From Symbiodinium natans (lineage: Eukaryota > Sar > Dinophyceae > Suessiales > Symbiodiniaceae), in NCBI GenBank assembly GCA_905221605.1, contig CAJNDS010001469.1, positions 415,501-479,500 on the forward strand: a stretch of DNA of 64,000 nt. Reading direction: 5' to 3'. Positions 1-8,400 of this stretch are shown piece by piece. Position numbers and translations under genes: made by a program. The notes under the pieces were generated by a model. The model was given only the letters and a program-made list of their open reading frames with translations, was not told the DNA's origin and did no database searches. The stretch's first letter is position 1. Each line of letters starts with the position of its first letter.

Positions 1-30
1 TGGGTTGGCCTTTGACACAGTTTTTGACTT

Positions 31-130
31 AACTTAGTAGCTGAGTTTACACTTCTCGGGATACCATATCCCCCTACAGAACTGAAAGTGTACACTTTTT
101 GGGGGGCTTATGAACTCAGCAGCTAAGTTG
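31..130. repeat. Palindromic element, family M, copy 1
   Basis: The left end AACTTAGTAGCTGAG is the approximate reverse complement of the right end CTCAGCAGCTAAGTT. Inside, a GTGTACACTTTTT segment is shared with the second copy at 25035-25139. The outer arm TAGTAGCTGAGT is also used by family K (28213, 45119, 55350), so M and K may be related. No coding potential is seen. It looks like a short non-autonomous foldback (MITE-like) element. Confidence 0.6.
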
Positions 131-287
131 AAGACCCAATGAGAACCTCGACAAGCCCTGAAAGGCCAACCCGGGGAACGTGGCATGGACCGCCGTGCGT
201 TTACGAAGATTTCAATCCAGAGGAGAGTGGGGTTCGGCCTCATTTGACCGATACTCAACATGGGGATGGACGTAAAGAAATAACTCA

Positions 288-346
288 GGGTTTAGGGTTT
301 AGGGTTTAGGGTTTACGGTTTAGGGTTTAGGGTTTAGGGTTTAGGG
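288..346 (+). repeat. Interstitial telomere-like block (TTTAGGG)n
   Basis: About eight TTTAGGG units with one TTTACGG variant. It is one of many short interstitial blocks of the plant-type telomere repeat in this window. Confidence 0.9.
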
Positions 347-943
347 AAGTGGCCCCATCCCACAGTCTCCCAAACATCGTAGGAAGCCACACTTGTGAGT
401 CGAACAGCCGAGATCGGAGAGGCAAGGTGAACGGGCCGCAATCCGCTACCAACCCACATGGCAGCATTCGCCCTTGCCTTTGTCCGAGTTTCGGAAGGCT
501 CCGTGTTCCATGTGCCCGGAAGAAGGTGGCATGTGGCCGAAGTGACTGGCATCGAGAGCAGAAAGCATCTTTGGGCTATCGGGCTGGATGCCATGAGCAA
601 CGCAGAGTCGCGAGTGGAGGGCTGTGGGTCTGAGCGGGCACATTCAGGAAGGCCCCCTCACTTCCAGGCCCTCAAAACCCCGCCAATCAACCGAACCAAG
701 CCACCAGTTTCACCCGAACTTTTCAGGGTTTAGGGTTTAGGGTTTAGGGTTTTTCAGGCCATTTCGCCGTTGACGTCACAGGATCAATCCCAAAACCAAA
801 GTCACCAGGTTCACATTTGCAGGCTTGCTAGGTCTATAGGGAGGGTGCCTGAATCCTTGGCTATCGCAGCCCAGCGACAAAATCCTGTTGCCCGTATCAA
901 GAGGTTCTGGGTTTGTGCCTAAACCGTAAAACCTTAAATCCAA
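347..943. other. Non-coding stretch, no recognised gene
   Basis: This is a GC-moderate stretch with overlapping short open frames on both strands, none resembling a known protein. It holds one small TTTAGGG block at 725-752. I see no RNA gene and no clear repeat apart from that block. Confidence 0.4.
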
Positions 944-1050
944 ACCTTGGGATGTTCCCCCTTATACTTACACTCCATAGTAGGTAATCTCACAGGGGGT
1001 ACTCTAATACCTATTAAGGACTGTTAGTATAAGGGGGAACATCCCAACCT
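944..1050. repeat. Palindromic element, family H, copy 1
   Basis: The left arm CTTGGGATGTTCCCCCTTAT pairs with the right arm ATAAGGGGGAACATCCCAAC. Related copies are at 23392-23524 (interrupted by telomere-like DNA), 38940-38993 and 62461-62518 (both truncated). MITE-like, non-coding. Confidence 0.75.
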
Positions 1051-1207
1051 AAACCCCTAGACCCTAAACCCCTAAACCCCTAAACCCCTAAACCCTTCAA
1101 CCCTGAACCCTGAACCCCTAAACCCCTAAGCCCTAAACCCTAAGCCCTAAACCTTAAGCCCTAAACCTTAAGCCCTAAACCCTAAACCCTAGACCCTAAA
1201 CCCTAAG
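1048..1207 (-). repeat. Degenerate telomere-like block (CCCTAAA variants)
   Basis: A run of CCCTAAA, CCCCTAAA, CCTTAAG and CCCTGAA variants, more diverged than the pure blocks elsewhere. It begins directly at the right end of family H copy 1. Confidence 0.85.
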
Positions 1208-1318
1208 CCCTTACCTTGTCAAGAGCCTCCGCCAGTTGGCTCCTGCCTGGAAATGGGCCCCTGCTCAAAGCAGTGGAGGCAGGCTCCTTTGCTCGGCCCT
1301 TCTACGCGTGGTGGCAGG

Positions 1319-1392
1319 GCTCAGGGTTTCGGGTTTAGGGTTTAGGGATGTTAGGGCTTTAGGGTTTCGGGTTTAGGGTTACGGTTTAGGGA
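1319..1392 (+). repeat. Degenerate telomere-like block
   Basis: TTTAGGG-type units with TTTCGGG and TTACGG variants. It lies between an unremarkable GC-rich stretch (1208-1318) and repeat N copy 1. Confidence 0.75.
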
Positions 1393-1436
1393 AGGTTTCA
1401 ACAAAGGCGGAATGAACCCAAAGTTGTAAGACTGTA

Positions 1437-1551
1437 ACCTTGTGGTACTTTACCGTAACTTTAGATCCTTACCCTTTTTGGGTTCATTGGGTTTCTTAAT
1501 AAGGCAGCTAAAAGTGTAATTTATAGCTACCGTCCTGAGTGCAGCCAAGGT
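1437..1551 (+). repeat. Dispersed repeat N, copy 1
   Basis: About 115 bp closely matching 62623-62737 in the same orientation. Shared landmarks are TAACTTTAGATSCTTASCC, CTTAATAAGGCAGCTAAAA and AATTTATAGC. It is not clearly palindromic. Its function is unknown. The second copy runs straight into a CCCTAAA block. Confidence 0.75.
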
Positions 1552-1764
1552 AAATGCAGTTTAATTAAGACCGTACTCTCCATGTGTGTTCTGTTGGTTG
1601 CAGTTCCTATATACAGATCAACCACCAAGACTGCATTTTTGTGCATATGTGCTTGTGACTCTTTATCTCCACCCACCGTAGGCATAGGGGTCCAACACGT
1701 GACGCACACGCATTGCAAACAGACATGCTTACATACAAGACACATACATACGTTTTTGCACATG

Positions 1765-1859
1765 CACATATATATATATATGTATATGTACATGTTCACG
1801 TGTACGTGTACGTGTGGGCATATGTATATGCATCCATGCATGCAGGCTGTGAGTATGCA

Positions 1860-1890
<31 letters not shown>

Positions 1891-1995
1891 CATACATACA
1901 TGCAAACACACACACACATATATATATATATACACATTTGTGCACTCATCTACGGGTATATGCATACATATGGGTATATATATATACACATACAT
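1765..1995. repeat. AT/ATAC microsatellite tract
   Basis: Alternating TA, (CATA)n at 1861-1900 and CA runs. The open frames across it on both strands (His/Thr/Tyr-rich) are artefacts of the simple sequence. Confidence 0.9.
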
Positions 1996-2184
1996 ATATA
2001 GATGAACATATGCAGATACATTTACGACATATATGTGACACGTGTGTGTGTGGTGAAGTATACATGATGTTTCATTTAGCAGGTATGACTAAGCTCGCAT
2101 CCAACGATTTGATTCCAGAGGCCCAGCAGGCACGCCTAAGGTGGAGTCGAAGCCCTCCACACGTGAACCCCAAGTGTTGGGGTT

Positions 2185-2189
2185 TAGGG
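2185..2189 (+). other. Target-site duplication TAGGG, left copy
   Basis: The five bases TAGGG directly before the 5' LTR are repeated directly after the 3' LTR at 12117-12121. Five-bp duplications are usual for Ty1/copia integrase. The duplicated bases are part of a TTTAGGG unit, so the insertion site was telomere-like DNA. Confidence 0.9.
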
Positions 2190-2418
2190 TGCGGAGCTGC
2201 AATTGGTATTGTAGAAAGGAGTTGGTATTGGAAGTTGAAGGGTCAATGAACCCGGTAATCTTTGGCTCAAGCCATGACCAAAGCGGTCGAAGGTTTCGAA
2301 AAAAGTGTACCCTTGGTTTGGGGTCTTGCTGTTCGGTTGTTGGTTGTTCCAGGGGTAATAAGGGCTTCTGTTGGGGTTGACTGTCTTGTTCCCTGTCCTC
2401 CTTCGGTTGCCCCCCGTA
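2190..2418 (+). repeat. 5' LTR (229 bp)
   Basis: Starts TGCGGAGCTGC and ends GCCCCCCGTA, so the termini are TG...TA rather than the usual TG...CA. Read side by side with 11888-12116 I find no difference. It is short, as in many copia elements. It contains the spliced-leader-like segment at 2252-2271. No TATA box is obvious, which is normal for dinoflagellates. Confidence 0.96.
2252..2271 (+). promoter_or_regulatory. Spliced-leader-like segment in the 5' LTR
   Basis: CCGGTAATCTTTGGCTCAAG. Its last 11 bases are identical to the 3' end of the conserved 22-nt dinoflagellate spliced leader, and its first bases align loosely with the leader's 5' half. Relict leaders are known in dinoflagellate genes that were re-inserted from trans-spliced mRNA. 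Here it could mark the start of the R region or an ancestral trans-splice junction. The duplicate is in the 3' LTR. Confidence 0.6.
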
Positions 2419-2430
2419 GGTTATGAGCCC
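2419..2430 (+). promoter_or_regulatory. Primer-binding site, initiator tRNA-Met anticodon arm
   Basis: GGTTATGAGCCC begins at the first base after the 5' LTR. Its reverse complement GGGCTCATAACC is the anticodon stem-loop of a eukaryotic initiator tRNA-Met (anticodon CAU). This matches the half-tRNA priming of Drosophila copia, where a 5' tRNA fragment cut in the anticodon arm is the primer. It does not match the usual TGG-starting site that pairs with a tRNA 3' end. Confidence 0.85.
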
Positions 2431-2480
2431 AAATTAGGCTTCCTGCGGAGTTGGTAAAGATTTTTCGTTTGTTTAACGCC
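2431..2480 (+). other. Short leader before the polyprotein start
   Basis: Fifty bases between the primer-binding site and the first in-frame ATG at 2481. The reading frame stays open upstream to a TTG at 2451. The ATG at 2481 (context GCCATGG, with further ATGs at 2487 and 2490) is the preferred start because eukaryotic initiation at TTG would be unusual. Confidence 0.6.
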
Positions 2481-5400
2481 ATGGACATGATGCGGCGTCG
2501 CTCTGAGCCTGGACTGTCGCCAACGGCCAATGAAGCCGAAGGAAATCGTGGTGATGGGGGTGAAGATCGACAACAAATGGTACAAGCACTGACAGATGGT
2601 AGGGAGGTTGCAATGATACAACCAACGCCTCAGGTGGAAAACGAAGTGGTTCCGGTTCAAGCAGCAAATCCTTTCTGGAGCGAGCGGGCTCAAGAAGAAA
2701 TGAGACTTAGGCAATCAAGGCCGGCAAGTCTTCCCGCGAGCGGAGGGGATAGGAGTGGTGAAGGTACGAGGAGACCGCCTTCGCTGCAAGACCTTTTGGG
2801 TCAGGAACCTGCACCTGTTGAGAGACCATCGTCAGGCTTAATGGGACAAATGGAACGAGGTACTATTGGTGGAGTGCAAGCCGACGAAGAACTCATTCCT
2901 GATGTTAGTGGTGAAGAGCAAACTGAAGATATGGCGGTGGTGAAGCGTGCGCTGAAAGAGTTGCTTGTGCAAACAAAGGAGCTGGGGAACAGGTTGCATC
3001 GGGTGGAGGAGAAAAGCTATACCTCTGCTGCATCTGGGTCAGCTTCAAGGGCACGGAGCTCTGGAGTGGTGGACGCAAACACGGCATATCCTCTAGGAAT
3101 GACTCCAGAGAAGCAGTACCTGCCAGGACAAGTTTTCTACACGGATGGTATGGGTGGTTTTTGGACTGTGTTGCCTGATGGGACATGGCTGCCTATTGAG
3201 GGCTACGACCTGCCAAAGGGTTGTGATCTTCAATCCTTGCCTGGGTCCAGGAAGGGGGATGTTCAAGTGGAGGATGAAAAAGAAGTGCCAATGATGCATG
3301 TAGCTGAAGGGAAGAAACCCTCCAGATTGCCTCCATTGAATTACCCCACGGGAGGTCCTGCAAGTGGTGGATATGCAAGTGGACCACCTGGTTTAACACA
3401 TGTTCCGATTATTTCCGTGCCATCAGGTGTTGATGGTTCTGTCGCACCTGCGGGGAACCAGCCCGGTTTTGTTTCAGCTCGGGAAACTGCGACGCAAGAG
3501 AACTCAGCAGGATCGGGTGGATATACAATGGTGGATGATGTTCCGTATCGGTGGAAAATGGTCGCTGGGAAGTTGGAATTAGAAAAGGTTCCGCTCACAG
3601 CTGTTACGCCCGGTATAGGACATGGACTACCTCAAGGGCCTGGTGGAAGGGTCAGTTTACCTCCTGGAGCAGTGGTGCCACGCGGTATGCCAATCACTGG
3701 TGATAGTTCTGGAACCGAACGTCCGGAGGCTCTCGGGAAGCATGTGATGAGCCTTCCAACTTTGGCAGACTACACACCAAGCAATCCGACGGCACTGGGT
3801 GATTGGATCGCAATGATCGAACCAATGTTGTCTTCGCTGACAGATACAGGAAGAGTGTGGTGGCAATGCGTCTACTCAAAGGCATATCAAGCGTATGCCA
3901 AATGGTTGAGTGTTTCTCCACTGGAAAGGTTGGGCATCAAGGCTGAGCTGGAAGGGCTCAAAGTGGTTCAAACTGTGCATGTTTTGTTGGAGCAGAGAGC
4001 GGTGTCTTTGCTGCTACAGGCGATTCCGGAGAGATTGAAGACCGAGATCGTTTCCACTCGAATGTTGGGGTCAGTGATGATATTTTACAAATTGCTGACG
4101 GTTTACCAACCAGGTGGAGCAAATGAGCGCAGCACAATGTTGAACTTCTTGGTGCAACCATCTTCAGCAACCTCGATCTCAGAGGCTATTAAGGGAGTGC
4201 GACAATGGGCGCAATGGCGTTCCCGATTAAGGGAGCTGCGAGCATCCGAGCCGGACGCTACCTTGCTTATCAAGGGATTGGATGCTTTATCATCCGCGTT
4301 GCTGGCAAAACACCCTACGGTGCATTTCAGAGTGGCATCCTTTCGGGAGAAATTGGGGGTGGACTACTCGCCGACCTCTGAAACTGCGACACAACTAGCT
4401 GAAATGTTACAGGCAGAGTTTGAACTGCTATTGCATAGTGCTGGTGAACAGGAGGTGAAGCAGGACTCGGACGCCAAGAAAAGGGCCAGGTTAAACAAGG
4501 CCCAAAAGGGAACTGGTGACGAGACAGAGGAGGGTGACAAAGGCAAAGGGAAAGGAAAAAGGTACAGCGGAGATGGTGAACGTCCTTTCTGTTGGATATA
4601 TGGGAAGACCGATGCAGGTTGCAAGTTCGGATCCCGCTGCAAATTTCGCCATGACAAAGACTCCCTTGAGCGAGGAAGATGTTTTGAGTGTGGGGCCGTT
4701 GGCCATCTGCAGCCGCAATGTCCATATAAGGATGGTGCAAGTTCCAATGTGGACTCAAACCCTGAGAGAAGCAGATCTAAAGGGAATTCTCCCAAAGGGG
4801 GAAAGGGCGGCAAAGGTGCGAAATGGGGAAATGCCAAAAAAGCAGAGGTAGCTGAAGGGGGAGATGAGACGGCTAATGCGGGATTGGATAAAGGTTCTGC
4901 AAGTCCCCCATCACCATCAACACCCAATCAAGTCCTTGCTGAAGCGTTGGAAGTGCTGAAATCTATGAAGCTGTCATCAGCGCAGTCAGCATCGAGCGGG
5001 GATCCCAGTGTTCGAATGTTATGTGGATCTGGATTGTTTCAGCAGGAAGGGAGAGTGGCGTTGGTGGATACAGCTGCTACGCATCTTGTGCGGACGCTTT
5101 TTCCATGGGAATGTTTACCCGACACTACTGTTATGGTGCAAAGCGCGCTTGGTGGTGTGACAATGAGGATTACAGAGAAAGGGACGTTGATTAGGGAAGA
5201 CAATGGGCCCCTGATTATCCCTCTCTGGTTGATTTTGGAGTTTGGGGCGAACCTCACTGTGATCAATGGGATGTGTCACGTGGGTGCAAAATCTTCGCTG
5301 GACCAGCTCTTGTGGTTTGAACATGGCTGTTTGGTTATGGATTACAAAACAGCTGAAAAAATGGTTTTGCATGCTGAAAGGCAGCGTGCGTCTTGGTCCC

Positions 5401-8400
5401 ATTCTCAATGGAGGAATGGAAGGGCGGACTGTGGAGTCGGTTCGTCGGATGCCACGTTGTTGCCGAAGCAGGGAGAAGGCCGAGGAGTATGCGTTCTACA
5501 TGTGGCCAGGGTTTCTGACACCAATGAGTGTTCGGGAATGGGCATGTTGGACTCGGGAGCATCACATCCTCTCAGATCACTTCGTCCTGGAGAACAGCTT
5601 CCGCAGCAAAAGGTGTTGGTGTCTTTAGCTGTTGGATCTCGGGAGATGTGTATAACCCCAGGTGGGACCCTGGTAACTCCTGAAATGGTAGATCCACTAG
5701 TGCCAATTGGCAAAGCGAGCGCCTTGGTTGGTCTCAGAGTTCAGTGGCGTGGTGGCAAGTGCACAGCCTCACATCCTGTTCTGGGGGAACTTCGCGTTCG
5801 TGATCTGAATGGGTGCCCTTGTTTGGAAAAGGAGGTGGCGCTTCAGATCATTGATGAAATGGATTGGTGCTCACCAAAGCAAGCTTTGAAGGTGGCACGT
5901 ATGGTTCAAGGGTGTCCGAATACGGACAACGAGGTGGCTGTAAAAACGTCGTTGCAAAGCGCAGCGCGGACAGCGTCAGCGAATGAGGAGGAGTTCGTCC
6001 AGGCATGCTGGAGATTTCTTCGGTGGTATTATGGGGATATACCAGAAAATATGCTGATGGAGCTGTTGCCACGTGGAGATATTGCGGCGTTGCCTTTCAA
6101 CCGTCATAAAAGGAGACGGCTGGCACGAGCAAAAAGGGTGGTGGTACACCTATTTTCAGGAAAACAAAAATGGCATTTTCCCAGTCGGGATGTGGAGGTA
6201 CTGGAGCTGGATTTGACAAAAGGCGGTGACCTACATAATTCGAGCGTCTGGAAGTATCTTCTGCATCTGGCGGCTGAAGGAAAGGTGGTTGCTGTGGTGG
6301 GAGGACCTCCATGCAGGACAGTGTCAAGGTTGAGAGGTGAAGACGGTGGTCCACCTGTATTACGCCGGCGCTGTGGGCCTGAACGGTTGGGAGTAAAAAG
6401 TCTTCCTTGGCCACATCAAGAATTAGCTCAAAAGGATGGTGTTTTACTTCTGAAGATGCTTTTCCTATATGACGTGGCGGTGCATTCAAGGTGTGGAACT
6501 GCTGAAGTCATCAATGGAAGTTCTGTCTTCTTTGGCATGGAAAGCCCTGGGGACCCTGAACTCATAGGGAAAGATTTCTCTCAGAACGGCAAAACGGTCT
6601 TGAGTGCTGAGGATCTGGTGGATGGTTCTCAGGAAGGGCTCTCAAGTCCTACCTTCTGGAGTTGGCCAGAGGTGAAAAGCTTTTGTGAGCGTTATGGAAT
6701 GTACGCTGCACACTTTGATCAAGGAGCATTGGGACATGCTCTGGTGAAACCTACGACTTTCCTGGTGTCTGATATGGAACTATGGGAATCGTTGGAACAG
6801 GTTCGCGTGGTTGTTCCGTGGTCAGCAACATTCGCTTCTACCCTGGAAGAGCGTATTGGACAATCCTCTATATGGGCGCGATGGGCGTTTGGATTGGTTA
6901 AAAGAATACGTCACAGGTTGGCACAATGGTTGCATGAGAGCGATGCTGAACGGGAAGCTACGGTGTTAAAAAAAGAAGAACGAGAAGGAACATTGCGGAG
7001 GTTAACAGCTGAAGAGCGAGCTTTCCGTGACCATTGCCTAAGGGGGCATATTCCCTTCAGACGTGATTGTCAAATCTGTGTGTCTGCTGCTGGAAAAGAG
7101 CGTCGCCATTTGAGGCGAAAGCATGGGGATGCTTACACTTTATCATTGGACTTAGCGGGTCCATACAAGTTTTCAAAGGATGCTCACCAGCAGAAGCCAC
7201 GACACGCTGTTATTGGTGTGTATCAATTTCCAATGTTGGATCCCAATGTGGGTCGCCCTCCAGAAAAGGAGGAAGATGCGGATGAGGTGGAAGATCAGGT
7301 GGTAGATGATGGTGCTGGTGTTGGAGAATGGTTAGGCGATGCAGTCGCTAACTTCGAGGAGGAAGACTCTGCACCGGTGGAACCTGCGCCAGTTCTGGAG
7401 GCAGAGGTGTTGAAAATTCAAGCTTCTGAAAAATCCTGGAAGGAACTGAAGGACCACTTGACCCAACCGGTTCGTATGATCAACTTCGTTATGGTGGAGC
7501 CGATTGTGGACAAACAGCAAACAACTGTTTTATCGGCAGTTCAAAGAATGATGGTGCGCTTGCAGAGACATGGGTATCCGGTGTTGAGAATCCACTCAGA
7601 TCGAGCGGGGGAGTTTGTCAATGCACGCTTCCGGTCCTTTTGCGAAACTCGTCTGATATATAGGACCACTGGTGATCCTGGAGTCCCGCAAACAAATGGG
7701 CGCGCTGAAGCATGTGTGGGTTTATTCAAACGTGGTGTCAGGTCGCTCTTAAAGGAGGCGCGACTCGGACCGGCGTACTGGGCACTGGCTGCTCGCCATT
7801 GGTCAATGTTACGGTGGCAGAAAGCTGAAAGGGAGTTGGGGTTAAATCCTAAGGCATTGCTTCCCTTTGGTGCTCAGATTCAAGTTAAACGTCGTCCGTG
7901 GGAGTTGCTGGGTCCGGATGGAACAAAGAAAGGTCGGCAATGGGTCGATCGTACGCAGCCTGCACTTCTTTTGGGTCCATGCGATGACCTACCTGGTGGT
8001 TATTGGGTGGAAGCTCAAGGGACTGCAAAAGATCCGGATGAACTGGTGTTATTTCCCTGCACTACGATTTTTTCCAATATAAAGGAACCGCCTGACTTGG
8101 AGCTGGAAGGGGTGGTAGAAGAACAGGAGCCTTCTCCTCCAGAGCATCGTCTCAAGGGGAAAAAACCGGCGCTTCGGTTCGCTGATGAGGAAGGTCCTCC
8201 TTTACCTCCGCCTCGCGATCCTCCAGTTCGTCATCGGTTAAATGAAAAAAGCCCGGCCTCTTCACTGCGTGGTCATGTGGGCTCCTTGCGCTTGCTTCGC
8301 AAGCGGGGGGAGAGTCCGCCCTTAGAAATTTTCGAGGATGACATGCAGGGTCTGGGGGAGCTGGAAGAAAATGCAGATGTCGAGGACAATGTTCCTGGTG

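Noticed and set aside
2451-2480. Extending the polyprotein upstream to a TTG start at 2451
   Set aside because: The frame is open, but TTG starts are unusual in eukaryotes and an ATG in good context follows at 2481.
4364-4927. 187-codon frame antisense to Gag
   Set aside because: It lies wholly inside the sense polyprotein on the other strand and has no recognisable domain.
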